Positions 24,621-33,838 of a stretch of 52,364 bases of DNA are shown piece after piece. The DNA lies in assembly GCF_039812505.1 (NCBI RefSeq), contig NZ_JBDIAQ010000008.1:1-52364 (forward strand). Direction: 5' to 3'. Both the position numbers and the translations under genes were made by a program. Each line of letters starts with the position of its first letter. Positions within the stretch are counted from its first letter, which is position 1. The notes beneath the pieces were generated by a model. It was not told the DNA's origin. It searched no databases and worked only from the letters and a program-made list of their open reading frames with translations. The stretch is from Intrasporangium_A sp039812505 (GTDB lineage: Bacteria > Actinomycetota > Actinomycetes > Actinomycetales > Dermatophilaceae).

Positions 24621-25628
24621 ATGACGGACCGAGGACCGGCGCAGGGCCGCCACGTCCCGGTCCTGCGGGAGCGCACCATCGACCTGCTCGAGCCTGCGCT
24701 GGCCCGTCCGGGCGCGGTGTACCTGGACGCGACGCTGGGGATGGGCGGGCACGCGGAGGGAGTCCTCGACCGGTTCCCCGGGGTCAGCGTCGTCGGGGTC
24801 GACCGGGACCGCGAGGCGCTCGCCCTGGCCGAGGAGCGCCTTCGCCGGTTCGGGGACCGTTTCCGCGCGGTCCATTCCGTCTACGACCGGCTCGGGGCGG
24901 TGCTCGACTCGCTCGGCATCGAGACCGTCCAGGCGATCCTGTTCGACCTGGGTGTCTCCTCGCTGCAGCTCGACGAGACCGACCGAGGCTTCGCCTACCG
25001 GGTCGCCGCGCCGCTCGACATGCGGATGGACCAGTCGGGGGGGCCGACGGCAGCCGACGTGCTCAACACCTATCCCGCGTCGGAGCTGGCCCGGGTCCTC
25101 GCGGAGTACGGGGAGGAGCGCTACGCGCGCAAGATCGCCGCGGCTGTCGTGGGCGAGCGCGAGCGCGCGCCCTTCACGACCTCCGAGCGCCTCGTCGAGC
25201 TGCTGCGGCGGGTCATCCCGGTCAGCTCGCAGCGGCAGAGCGGCCATCCCGCCAAGCGCACCTTCCAGGCGCTGCGCATCGAGGTCAACGACGAGCTGGG
25301 CACCTGGCAGCGGGCCGTCGCCGTGGCCATCGAGCGGCTCGCCGTCGGCGGACGCATCGCGGTCCTGTCCTACCACTCCCTCGAGGACCGCATCACCAAG
25401 CGGGCCTTCGCCGCCGGGGCCGCCTCGAGCACCCCGCCCGGGCTGCCCGTCGAGCTGCCCGACCACGCGCCGTACCTCCGACTCCTGACGCGCGGTGCCG
25501 AGGAACCGACCGAGGCGGAGGTCACGGCCAACCCCCGGGCCGCCTCCGCCCGGCTCCGCGTCGCCGAGCGCATCCGAGAAGGCGCACCAGCCAGGCCGGA
25601 CCATCCGAGGAAGGGACCCACCCGATGA
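24621..25628 (+). CDS. rsmH: 16S rRNA (cytosine(1402)-N4)-methyltransferase
   Basis: About 335 residues. RsmH (MraW) methylates the N4 position of C1402 in 16S rRNA using S-adenosylmethionine, tuning decoding at the P site. Diagnostic blocks: HVPVLRERTIDLL, the SAM-binding LDATLGMGGHAEGVLDRFP, LFDLGVSSLQLDETDRGFAYR, PLDMRMDQSGGPTAADVLN, and the C-terminal PAKRTFQALRIEVNDEL and VLSYHSLEDRITKRAF. The ATG at 24621 follows a GAGAGGG site. The stop overlaps the ftsL start by four bases (ATGA), so translation is coupled. Confidence 0.96.
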   Translation: MTDRGPAQGRHVPVLRERTIDLLEPALARPGAVYLDATLGMGGHAEGVLDRFPGVSVVGVDRDREALALAEERLRRFGDRFRAVHSVYDRLGAVLDSLGIETVQAILFDLGVSSLQLDETDRGFAYRVAAPLDMRMDQSGGPTAADVLNTYPASELARVLAEYGEERYARKIAAAVVGERERAPFTTSERLVELLRRVIPVSSQRQSGHPAKRTFQALRIEVNDELGTWQRAVAVAIERLAVGGRIAVLSYHSLEDRITKRAFAAGAASSTPPGLPVELPDHAPYLRLLTRGAEEPTEAEVTANPRAASARLRVAERIREGAPARPDHPRKGPTR

Positions 25629-26251
25629 GCCAGCTGACCGCCACCGCGAGGCCCCTGCGGACCGCCCGGCGGCTGCCCTCCAAGGCACCGCTGCGGGTCC
25701 TGCCGACCCGGATCGGCACGAGCGGGAGCGGCGCCTTCGCGACGCTCTGCCTCGTGCTGCTCACCGCGGGGCTGATCGGGCTGCTCGTGCTGAACACGGC
25801 ACTCGCCGAGGGCTCGCTCACGCTCGGGTCGCTCAAGAAGGAGTCGGCGGGCCTGAGCGACCGGGCCGGTGGCCTGACCGAGCAGATCGCCAGGGAGTCG
25901 TCGACCAACGCGCTCGCCGCCCGGGCCACCTCCCTCGGCATGGTTCGATCCGGTCAGCGGGCCTACATCGACCTGGCCACCGGGAAGGTGAGCGGCACGG
26001 CCTACCCGGCCACCAGGCTGCAGCGGCTGCCGATCGTCGTCGCCCCGATGCCCGCGCCCCGGGTCATGACCCGCCTCACCTCGGCACTCGACGTGGCGAC
26101 CGCCGACGCGATCGCGGTCGCGAAGGCGATGGCGGCGATGACGGTCGTCCCCGCCACGCCGAAGGTCGCCGGTAGCACGCTGCCACCGTCCGCGACGGAC
26201 ACACTTGACCCGACCAGCAGGACGACGCGACCGCCCGCGACGACGAGGTGA
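25625..26251 (+). CDS. ftsL: Cell division protein FtsL-like
   Basis: About 208 residues. A basic cytoplasmic N-terminus of about 35 residues, one transmembrane helix (FATLCLVLLTAGLIGLLVLN), then a helical periplasmic stretch (LKKESAGLSDRAGGLTEQIARESSTNALAARATSLGMV), the short coiled coil typical of FtsL. In the septal complex FtsL works with FtsQ and a FtsB/DivIC partner to activate FtsW-FtsI. Sequence is poorly conserved, so the call rests on topology and position between rsmH and ftsI. A long tail rich in Thr, Pro and Ala (last 60 residues) is unusual and likely unstructured. It starts by ATGA overlap with rsmH and is followed by ftsI after four bases. Confidence 0.85.
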   Translation: MSQLTATARPLRTARRLPSKAPLRVLPTRIGTSGSGAFATLCLVLLTAGLIGLLVLNTALAEGSLTLGSLKKESAGLSDRAGGLTEQIARESSTNALAARATSLGMVRSGQRAYIDLATGKVSGTAYPATRLQRLPIVVAPMPAPRVMTRLTSALDVATADAIAVAKAMAAMTVVPATPKVAGSTLPPSATDTLDPTSRTTRPPATTR

Positions 26252-26255
26252 CTTC

Positions 26256-28283
26256 GTGACCCAGACCCGAGGAACCGGCACCCGGCGGCCGGATACTCGT
26301 GGCGGGGCCGGCGAGGCCGGGTCGGGTGCCGCGCGCCCCGGGGGCCGGGCGGCACCCGGCCGCGACACGCCGTCCCGGCAGCGCCCCGCGCGTGGACGCG
26401 GCCCGGCACCCACGCGGCGAGGTGCAGCCGGCCGGCCGCGCCCCCTGCGCCGGCACCGCCGCAGGTCCGCCAACCCCCGGCGCCGGGCCCGGGTGATGCT
26501 GGGCCTGACCCTCGTGATCCTGCTCGTCTTCGGCGGCCAGCTCTTCCGGGTCCAGGGTCTCGACGCCTCGGCCACCCAGCAGGCCGCCATGAGCAAGCGG
26601 TCGGTCAAGACCGTCACCCCCGCCATGCGCGGGCAGATCCTCGACACGAACGGCCGGGTGCTCGCCGAGAGCGTCGAGCGGTTCACCGTCGTGGCCGACC
26701 CGGTCGCCATCGCCGAGTACCAGGTCAAGGTCGGGGACGTCTGGCAGAAGGTCGGCGCGGTCGGAGCCGCGAGCGACGTCGCGCCGCTGCTCGGCATGGA
26801 CGCCGGCGACCTGCAGACCCGCTTCACCCGCCCGGGCACGCGTTACGTGATCGTCAAGAAGGACGTCACCCCGGCGGTCTGGAGCGAGGTCAAGTCGCTC
26901 GGCGTGCCGGGCATCGCCGCCGAACGGACCGCCGCGCGCGTCTACCCGCTCGGGATGGCGCTGGGGCCCGTCGTCGGGGTCGTGCGGCCGTCCGACCAGT
27001 CGCCGCTGAGCGGCATCGAGTACCAGCTCGACAAGACCCTCTCCGGGACGCCCGGCACGAGCATCTACGAGCGCGCCCGGGACGGCTACCTGATCCCCGG
27101 CTCCGAGCGCGTCGACACCCCGGTCGTCAACGGGCGCACCGTCCGGCTCACCATCGACGCCGACCTGCAGTGGCTCACCGAGAACGCCCTGGCCAAACGG
27201 GTCCGGGACGTCGGCGCCAAGAAGGGCTCGGCCGTCGTCATCGAGGTCGCGACCGGCAAGGTGCGGGCCCTGGCCAACTACCCGTCGTTCGACCCCAACG
27301 ACCTCAGCCACGCCGACCCCGCGAACATGCGCAACGGTGCCCTGAACGACGCCTTCGAGCCGGGGTCGACCGGCAAGCTGATCACCTTCGCGGCGGCCCT
27401 GCAGGAGGGCGTGATCACCCCGGACACCGGGGTCATCGTGCCCAACCGCCTGCCGCGCGCCGGTATGCGGTTCAAGGACAACGAGAACCACCCGACCGAG
27501 TACCTGACCGCCACCGGGGTCATCGCCAAGTCGTCCAACATCGGCACCATGCTCATCGGCGAGCGCATCGACCCGAAGGTCCTGGTCGGCTACTTCCACC
27601 GGTTCGGGCTGGGCTCGAAGTCACCCATCGACTTCCCAGGGGAGTCCGCCGGCGACGTCCCTGCGGCCAAGCAGTGGGTCGGCGCCTCCCGGTACACGCG
27701 GCTGTTCGGGCAGGCCTACTCGGCGACCGCGCTGCAGATGACCGGCGCGTACCAGGCGATCGCCAACAAGGGCCTGCGGATGCCGCCGACCCTGGTCGAC
27801 GGCGTGATGAACGACTCCGGCACCCTCGTGCCCGCGCCGCCCCAGCAGGGCGTGCGGGTCGTCCCGGAGCGCACCGCCACCACGCTGAGCCGGATGATCG
27901 AGGAGGTCACCGGCCCGGACGGCACCGCCCGGGACGCCCGGATCAAGGGCTACCGGGTCGCCGGCAAGACCGGCACGGCCGACTTCTACGACCAGCGGAC
28001 CGGCGGCTACCACGGCTTCACCGCGTCCTTCATCGGCTACGCCCCGGCGGAGGCGCCGAAGTACGTCGTCGGGGTGTTCCTGCACCAGCCGAGCGCCGGC
28101 ATGTTCGGCGGTGCCCTGGCCGGCCCCGTCTTCAACCAGGTCATGAGCTACCTGATCGAACGCGACGGCGCCGCGCCGAGCCCGAAGTCAGCCCTCGACT
28201 ACCACGTCTGGGTGGGGCACAAGCTGTCCCCCTCCGACCCGGACGTCCTGTCCGAGGCCCGGGCGAAGCGCGACGGCCTGTAG
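26256..28283 (+). CDS. ftsI: Septal peptidoglycan transpeptidase FtsI (class B PBP)
   Basis: About 675 residues. A very basic, Gly/Pro/Arg-rich cytoplasmic N-terminus of about 80 residues, one membrane helix at 82-98, a dimerisation domain (MRGQILDTNGRVLAESVERFTVVADP), and the transpeptidase domain with SxxK as Ser371-Thr-Gly-Lys374, SxN as Ser426-Ser-Asn428 and KTGT at 571-574. The acylating serine cross-links peptidoglycan at the septum with FtsW and is the beta-lactam target. There are no PASTA domains. GTG 26256 is chosen because GAGG lies seven bases upstream; the N-terminus before the membrane helix is long compared with enterobacterial FtsI but normal for actinobacteria. murE follows after 11 bases. 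Confidence 0.95.
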   Translation: MTQTRGTGTRRPDTRGGAGEAGSGAARPGGRAAPGRDTPSRQRPARGRGPAPTRRGAAGRPRPLRRHRRRSANPRRRARVMLGLTLVILLVFGGQLFRVQGLDASATQQAAMSKRSVKTVTPAMRGQILDTNGRVLAESVERFTVVADPVAIAEYQVKVGDVWQKVGAVGAASDVAPLLGMDAGDLQTRFTRPGTRYVIVKKDVTPAVWSEVKSLGVPGIAAERTAARVYPLGMALGPVVGVVRPSDQSPLSGIEYQLDKTLSGTPGTSIYERARDGYLIPGSERVDTPVVNGRTVRLTIDADLQWLTENALAKRVRDVGAKKGSAVVIEVATGKVRALANYPSFDPNDLSHADPANMRNGALNDAFEPGSTGKLITFAAALQEGVITPDTGVIVPNRLPRAGMRFKDNENHPTEYLTATGVIAKSSNIGTMLIGERIDPKVLVGYFHRFGLGSKSPIDFPGESAGDVPAAKQWVGASRYTRLFGQAYSATALQMTGAYQAIANKGLRMPPTLVDGVMNDSGTLVPAPPQQGVRVVPERTATTLSRMIEEVTGPDGTARDARIKGYRVAGKTGTADFYDQRTGGYHGFTASFIGYAPAEAPKYVVGVFLHQPSAGMFGGALAGPVFNQVMSYLIERDGAAPSPKSALDYHVWVGHKLSPSDPDVLSEARAKRDGL

Positions 28284-28294
28284 GTTGGGATGTC

Positions 28295-29875
28295 GTGTCC
28301 ACACCCGCCACCCGCCCCAGTGCCTCGGGCCAGCGACTCGCCGACCTGAGCAGGAGAATCGGCCAGGGAACCCCCTCGGCCGACGTTCTCGTCACCGGCG
28401 TGTCCCTGGACAGCCGCACGGTGCTCCCGGGTGACCTGTATGCCGCCCTGCCGGGCTTCAACGTGCACGGCGCCACCTTCGTGCCGCAGGCGGTACGCGC
28501 CGGCGCGGTGGCGGTGCTGACCGACCCCGCCGGGGCCGCCCGTCTCGACGGCGGGTCCGTGCCGGTCCTGGTCGTCGACAACCCCCGCGCGGTGCTCGGC
28601 GGGCTCGCGGCGGCGGTGTACGGCGACCCGGCGCGCAGCCTGACCACGGTCGGCATCACCGGCACCAACGGCAAGACGACCACCGCCTACCTGCTCGAGT
28701 CCGCGCTGCGGGCCCACGGCCTGCGCACCGGCCTGATCGGCACCGTCGAGACCCGGATCGGCGCCGAGCGCATCCCCTCGGTGCGCACCACCCCGGAGTC
28801 GCCCGAGCTGCACGCCATCCTCGGCGTCATGCGGGAGCGAGGGGTCGACACATGCGTCATGGAGGTCTCGAGCCACGCGCTGGCCCTGCACCGGGTCGAC
28901 GGGGTCGTCTACGACCTGGCCCTGTTCACCAACCTCTCCCAGGACCACCTGGACTTCCACGGGACCATGGAGCAGTACTTCGCCGCCAAGGCCACCCTGT
29001 TCACTCCGGCCAGGTCGCGGCGCGGCCTCGTCTGCGTCGACGACGCCTGGGGGCGCCGGCTCGCCGCCACGGCCGGGGTCCCGGTCACGACCTTCTCGGC
29101 GACGGGGGCCCCGGCCGACTGGGCGGCCCACGCGAGCGCCGACGAGATCGTGCTGCGCCCACGCACCGGTGCCGGTGAGCTGCACCTCGTCTCGCACCTG
29201 CCCGGTGACTTCAACGTCGCCAACACCTGCCTCGCCGCCCTGGCCCTGCTCCTGCTCGGGTGCAGCCCGGCCGAGGTGGACCGGGCCATGGCGCACCCGC
29301 CCGAGGTCCCCGGGCGCATGCAGGTCGTCACCGCCGGTGCCGGCGGCCCGCGTTGCATCGTCGACTTCGCCCACACCCCCGACGCGGTCGACGCCGCCCT
29401 GGCCGCCCTGCGCCCGTCGACGACCGGCCGGCTCGTGGCGGTGCTGGGCGCGGGCGGCGACCGCGACCGTGGGAAGCGGCCCGACATGGGCGCCGCGGCG
29501 GCCCGGCACGCCGACGTCGTCATCGTCACCGACGACAACCCACGCTCCGAGGACCCCGCCGCCATCCGGGCGGCGGTCCGGGCGGGGGCCGAAGGTGCCG
29601 TGCGGGGCGGGCACGCCACCGCGACCGACATCGTCGACGGCGGGTCCCGGGCCGACTCGATCGCCCGCGCCGTGGCCCAGGCCGTGCACGCCGCCCGCGA
29701 GCAGGGTCGCATCGACACCGTCGTCGTCCTCGGCAAGGGGCACGAGTCCGGACAGGAGGTCGGGGGAGTGGTCCACCCCTTCGACGACCGGGAGGCGCTG
29801 CGCGCGGCGCTCGCCGCGGCGGGCGACCCACCGTCCGTCACCACATCGTCGACGCGAGCGGGGGGTGCCCCATGA
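28295..29875 (+). CDS. murE: UDP-MurNAc-L-Ala-D-Glu:diaminopimelate ligase
   Basis: About 526 residues. MurE adds the third stem residue to the peptidoglycan precursor in the cytoplasm. ATP-binding GTNGKTTT is at 123-130, the central EVSSHALALHRVDG and TNLSQDHLDFHGTMEQYFAAK block includes the lysine near 232 expected to be carbamylated, and DNPR at 414-417 in TDDNPRSEDP is the signature of diaminopimelate-adding enzymes rather than lysine-adding ones. It therefore predicts a DAP-type wall; the isomer cannot be told. GTG 28295 is chosen; a TAGGTT box overlapping the ftsI stop ends nine bases before it and might be an internal promoter. murF starts by ATGA overlap. Confidence 0.95.
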   Translation: MSTPATRPSASGQRLADLSRRIGQGTPSADVLVTGVSLDSRTVLPGDLYAALPGFNVHGATFVPQAVRAGAVAVLTDPAGAARLDGGSVPVLVVDNPRAVLGGLAAAVYGDPARSLTTVGITGTNGKTTTAYLLESALRAHGLRTGLIGTVETRIGAERIPSVRTTPESPELHAILGVMRERGVDTCVMEVSSHALALHRVDGVVYDLALFTNLSQDHLDFHGTMEQYFAAKATLFTPARSRRGLVCVDDAWGRRLAATAGVPVTTFSATGAPADWAAHASADEIVLRPRTGAGELHLVSHLPGDFNVANTCLAALALLLLGCSPAEVDRAMAHPPEVPGRMQVVTAGAGGPRCIVDFAHTPDAVDAALAALRPSTTGRLVAVLGAGGDRDRGKRPDMGAAAARHADVVIVTDDNPRSEDPAAIRAAVRAGAEGAVRGGHATATDIVDGGSRADSIARAVAQAVHAAREQGRIDTVVVLGKGHESGQEVGGVVHPFDDREALRAALAAAGDPPSVTTSSTRAGGAP

Positions 29876-31278
29876 TCCCGCTGCTCCTGGCCCGAGTCGC
29901 CGAGCTGACCGGGGGCGTGCTGCACGGCGACGTGCTGGACGGCGACCGCGCCCGCGCGCTCGTGGTGGACGGGCCCGTGGTGACCGACTCACGGGAGTGT
30001 CTCGCCGGCAGCCTCTATGTCGCCCGGGTCGGCGAGCACGCGGACGGGCACGACTTCGTGCCCGCCGCCGCCGCCCGCGGGGCGGTCGCGGCGCTCACCG
30101 CCCGGCCGGTCGACGGACTGCCCTGCGTCGTGGTCCCGGACACCCAGCTCGCCTTCGGCCGGCTCGCCCGGGGCGTCCTGGCGGCAGCGCCCGGGGTGCG
30201 GGTCGTCGGCATCACCGGCTCCTCGGGCAAGACCTCGACCAAGGACCTGCTCGCGGCGGTCCTGGCCACCGCCGGGCCGACCGTCGCGCCGGAGGGCTCC
30301 TACAACGGCGAGATCGGGGTGCCGCTCACCGTGTGCCGCATCACGCCCGCCACCCGGTTCCTGATCGTCGAGATGGGCGCGCGCGGGGTCGGGCACGTGG
30401 CCTACCTGACCGAGATAGCGCCGCCGCAGGTCGGCATCGTCCTGAACGTCGGCACCGCCCACCTCGGCGAGTTCGGCTCCCGCGAGAACATCGCCCGCGC
30501 GAAGGCCGAGCTGCCGCAGGCCCTCCCGCCGACCGGCCTGGCCATCCTCAACGCCGACGACCCCCTCGTGGCCGAGATGGCCGAGGGGCTGGCCGCACGG
30601 GTGTGCCTGTTCGGCACCTCGCAGCGGGCGCAGGTGCGCGCCGAGGGCGTCGTGCTCGACGAGGCCGGCCGAGCGGCATACACGCTCGTCGCCCCGCAGG
30701 GCCGGGCACCGGTGCGGCTGGCGCTGGTCGGGGCGCACCACGTCGCCAACTCGCTCGCCGTCGCGGCTGCCGCGCTCGAGCTCGGGCTGGAGCCGGACGC
30801 GATCGCCGCCGCCCTGGGCCGGGCCCGGCCGGTGAGCCGCTGGCGGATGGAGGTCACCAGGCGGGCCGACGGCGTGGTGGTCGTCAACGACGCGTACAAC
30901 GCCAACCCCGAGTCGATGCGCGCGGCGCTCGACGCGCTGGCCGCCATGGCGACCAGCGGCCGCCGCTGGGCGGTCGTCGGCGAGATGCTCGAGCTCGGCA
31001 CCGCGAGTGCGGCCGCGCACGCCGAGATCGGCCGGTATGCCGCACAGCTGGGGATCGACCGCATCGTGGCGGTGGGCGAGGGGGCCCGGGCGATCGGTGC
31101 GCCGGAATGGGTCGCCGACACGGGCGCGGCGTTCGACCTGCTGCGCGTCGAGCTCGTGCCGGGCGACGTCGTGCTGTTCAAGTCGAGCCGCGACAGCGGG
31201 CTGCGCTGGCTCGGGGACCGGGTCGCCGGCCGGGGCGAGACGCCCGGCGAGCCGGTCGGCGGGGAGGCGGCGTCGTGA
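29872..31278 (+). CDS. murF: UDP-MurNAc-tripeptide:D-Ala-D-Ala ligase
   Basis: About 468 residues. MurF attaches D-alanyl-D-alanine to complete the pentapeptide precursor. The N-terminal domain has VVTDSRECLAGSLYVARVGEHADGHDF; the ATP loop is GITGSSGKTSTKD; EMGARGVGHVAYLTEIAPP and LNVGTAHLGEFGSRENIARAKAEL form the central domain; and VVNDAYNANPESMRAALDAL begins the C-terminal domain. All are standard MurF blocks. The start ATG overlaps the murE stop (ATGA) and the stop overlaps the mraY start (GTGA), so translation is coupled on both sides. Like other Mur ligases it depends on magnesium and ATP. No anomalies. Confidence 0.96.
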   Translation: MIPLLLARVAELTGGVLHGDVLDGDRARALVVDGPVVTDSRECLAGSLYVARVGEHADGHDFVPAAAARGAVAALTARPVDGLPCVVVPDTQLAFGRLARGVLAAAPGVRVVGITGSSGKTSTKDLLAAVLATAGPTVAPEGSYNGEIGVPLTVCRITPATRFLIVEMGARGVGHVAYLTEIAPPQVGIVLNVGTAHLGEFGSRENIARAKAELPQALPPTGLAILNADDPLVAEMAEGLAARVCLFGTSQRAQVRAEGVVLDEAGRAAYTLVAPQGRAPVRLALVGAHHVANSLAVAAAALELGLEPDAIAAALGRARPVSRWRMEVTRRADGVVVVNDAYNANPESMRAALDALAAMATSGRRWAVVGEMLELGTASAAAHAEIGRYAAQLGIDRIVAVGEGARAIGAPEWVADTGAAFDLLRVELVPGDVVLFKSSRDSGLRWLGDRVAGRGETPGEPVGGEAAS

Positions 31279-32357
31279 AGGGCATCCTGATCGCCTCGGC
31301 ATTCTCGCTGGTCATCTCGCTGCTCGGCACGCCGGTGTTCATCAGGTTCCTGGTGGCCCGCGGCTACGGGCAGTTCATCCGCGACGACGGCCCCACCTCC
31401 CACCACACCAAGCGCGGCACCCCGACGATGGGCGGCGCGGTGATCCTGGGGGCCACGGTGGGCGCCTACGCGCTCGCCCACCTGGTGACGCTGACCCCGG
31501 TCAGCGCCAGCGGCGTGCTGGTCCTGTTCCTGATGGCCGGGCTCGGCGTCGTGGGCTTCCTCGACGACTACATCAAGATCTCCAAGCAACGCAGCCTCGG
31601 CCTGCGCTCGAAGCAGAAGCTGGCCGGGCAGGGCCTGGTCGGCGTCGTCTTCGCGGTCCTGGCCCTGCAGTTCCCCAACGCGCAGTTCCGCACGCCCGCC
31701 TCGCCGTTCATCTCCTTCGTCCGCGACACGAACATCAACCTCGCGTTCTACGGGACCGGGCTCGGCGTCGTCCTGTTCGTCATCTGGGCCAACATCATGA
31801 TCGCCGGTGCCTCCAACGGCGTGAACCTCACCGACGGCCTGGACGGGTTGGCCACCGGGGTCTCGACGATGGTCTTCGGCGCCTACGTCCTGATCAGCCT
31901 GTGGACGTTCAACCAGAACTGCCAGATCAACCCCGGGATCAAGTGCTACGAGGTGCGCGACTCGCACGACCTGGCCCTGGTCGCCGCGGCCGGCATGGGC
32001 GCCTGCTTCGGGTTCCTCTGGTGGAACGCGTCCCCGGCGAAGATCTTCATGGGGGACACCGGCTCGCTCGCGCTCGGTGGCGCGCTGGCCGGGCTGGCCA
32101 TCACCACCCGCACCGAGCTGCTGCTGGTCATCCTCGGGGGCCTGTTCATCCTCATCACGATGTCGGTCATCATCCAGGTGGTCTCGTTCAAGACGACCGG
32201 GCGGCGGGTGTTCCGGATGGCGCCGCTGCAGCACCACTTCGAGCTGGTCGGCTGGGCCGAGGTGACGATCGTCATCCGGTTCTGGATCATCGCCGGGCTG
32301 TTCGTCGCGCTCGGGCTCGGGGTGTTCTACGCAGAGTGGGTGGTGGGCTCCGCATGA
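31275..32357 (+). CDS. mraY: Phospho-N-acetylmuramoyl-pentapeptide transferase
   Basis: 360 residues with about ten transmembrane helices. MraY moves phospho-MurNAc-pentapeptide onto undecaprenyl phosphate, making lipid I at the inner leaflet. Conserved cytoplasmic loops: SHHTKRGTPTMGG near the N-terminus, FLDDYIKISKQRSLGLRSKQK with the aspartate pair, ASNGVNLTDGLDGLATG, KIFMGDTGSLALGG, and MAPLQHHFELVGWAE with the histidine cluster. A cysteine pair in NQNCQINPGIKCYEV occurs in an external loop, as in other actinobacterial MraY proteins. The GTG start overlaps the murF stop by four bases and its stop overlaps murD by four. The catalytic magnesium-binding aspartates are all present. Confidence 0.97.
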   Translation: MKGILIASAFSLVISLLGTPVFIRFLVARGYGQFIRDDGPTSHHTKRGTPTMGGAVILGATVGAYALAHLVTLTPVSASGVLVLFLMAGLGVVGFLDDYIKISKQRSLGLRSKQKLAGQGLVGVVFAVLALQFPNAQFRTPASPFISFVRDTNINLAFYGTGLGVVLFVIWANIMIAGASNGVNLTDGLDGLATGVSTMVFGAYVLISLWTFNQNCQINPGIKCYEVRDSHDLALVAAAGMGACFGFLWWNASPAKIFMGDTGSLALGGALAGLAITTRTELLLVILGGLFILITMSVIIQVVSFKTTGRRVFRMAPLQHHFELVGWAEVTIVIRFWIIAGLFVALGLGVFYAEWVVGSA

Positions 32358-33838
32358 CCCTCGAACCGGGCTACGAGCCCCGTCCCGGCCTGACGCACCG
32401 CGACGCCGACTGGAGCGGCCTGCACGTGCTCGTCGTGGGTCTCGGCGTCTCTGGCTTCGCTGCGGCCGACGCGCTGACCGAGCGGGGTGCCGAGGTCACC
32501 GTGGTGTCCCGCGACGTCACCGACGCGATCACCGAGCGGGCGCAGATCCTGCAGATCCTCGGCGCCGAGGTCCGGCTCGGCCCGGAGCACCTGCGCCGCC
32601 CGCCCGACGGCACCGAGCTCGTGGTCACCTCGCCGGGAGTGCCGCCGCACGACCCGCTCATGCTGGCGGCCGCCGCCGCGGGCGTGCCGGTGTGGGGCGA
32701 GGTCGAGCTGGCCTGGCGGATGCGCGCGCAGGAGGGGGCCGCGCCGTGGTTGACGGTCACCGGGACGAACGGCAAGACCACGACCGTGGGCATGCTCACC
32801 TCGATCCTGCAGGCCGCGGGCCTGCGCGCGACCAGCGCCGGCAACGTCGGCACCCCGATCCTCGAGGCGGTGCTGCACCCCCAGCCGTATGACGTCATCG
32901 CGGTCGAGCTGTCCAGCTTCCAGCTGCACTGGCAGCGGTCCGTCTCGGCGGTGGCGAGCGCGGTGCTGAACGTCGCCCCGGACCACCTGGACTGGCACGG
33001 GTCGTACGCCGACTACCTGCGGGCCAAGGGCCGGATCTACGACCGCACCCACATCGCCTGCGTCTACAACGTCGCCGACGTCCAGACCGAACAGCTGGTG
33101 ATGGACGCCGAGGTGGTCGAGGGCTGCCGGGCCATCGGCTTCACGCTCGGCGTGCCCGGACCCTCGATGGTCGGGGTGGTCGACGAGGTGCTCGCGGACC
33201 GCGCCTTCGTCGAGCAGCGCCAGTGGTCCGCCGCGGAGCTGTGCACCATCGCCGACCTGCGCGGTGACGCCGCCTCGGTCCCGCCCCACTACATCGCCAA
33301 CGCGCTGGCCGCCGCCGCGCTCGCCCGGGCCTACGGCGTCGGCCCGCTGTCGGTGCGCGACGGCCTGCGGGCCTTCCGCCCGGACCGGCACCGCCTCGCG
33401 GTCATCGACGTGCCGGGACCGGTCCGGTGGGTCAACGACTCGAAGGCCACCAACACCCACGCGGCGGCGGCCGCGCTGCGGTCCTTCGAGACCGTCGTGT
33501 GGATCGCGGGGGGGCTGCTCAAGGGCGCCGACGTGGACGGCCTCGTCGCGGAGGTCGCCGCGCGGCTGCGGGGAGTGGTCCTGATCGGCCGGGACCGGGC
33601 GCAGATCGCCGCAGCGCTGGCCCGACACGCGCCCGACGTCCCGGTGATCGACGTCGCCGAGACCGACACTGAGGCCATGGACCAAGTCGTCGCCCAGGCT
33701 GCGCGCCTCGCCCAGCCGGGCGACGTCGTCCTGCTGGCTCCCGCCGCCGCGTCGATGGACATGTTCGAGAACTACGGCGCCCGTGGGGACGCCTTCGAGG
33801 AGGCGGTGCGCCGGCACGTGGCAGGTGGTGGCCGGTGA
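32354..33838 (+). CDS. murD: UDP-MurNAc-L-alanine:D-glutamate ligase
   Basis: 494 residues. MurD adds D-glutamate to UDP-MurNAc-L-Ala. The Rossmann-like N-terminus LHVLVVGLGVSGFAAADAL binds UDP, TVTGTNGKTTTVGML is the ATP loop, LSSFQLHWQRSVSA and VLNVAPDHLDWHGSYADYLRAKGRIY belong to the central domain, and VNDSKATNTHAAAAALRSF marks the C-terminal domain. The last part, PAAASMDMFENYGARGDAFEEAV, is the usual MurD ending with the acidic-aromatic motif. Flanked by four-base overlaps with mraY and ftsW. About 40 residues longer than E. coli MurD, partly from a 20-residue N-terminal extension, which is common in actinobacteria. Confidence 0.96.
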   Translation: MTLEPGYEPRPGLTHRDADWSGLHVLVVGLGVSGFAAADALTERGAEVTVVSRDVTDAITERAQILQILGAEVRLGPEHLRRPPDGTELVVTSPGVPPHDPLMLAAAAAGVPVWGEVELAWRMRAQEGAAPWLTVTGTNGKTTTVGMLTSILQAAGLRATSAGNVGTPILEAVLHPQPYDVIAVELSSFQLHWQRSVSAVASAVLNVAPDHLDWHGSYADYLRAKGRIYDRTHIACVYNVADVQTEQLVMDAEVVEGCRAIGFTLGVPGPSMVGVVDEVLADRAFVEQRQWSAAELCTIADLRGDAASVPPHYIANALAAAALARAYGVGPLSVRDGLRAFRPDRHRLAVIDVPGPVRWVNDSKATNTHAAAAALRSFETVVWIAGGLLKGADVDGLVAEVAARLRGVVLIGRDRAQIAAALARHAPDVPVIDVAETDTEAMDQVVAQAARLAQPGDVVLLAPAAASMDMFENYGARGDAFEEAVRRHVAGGGR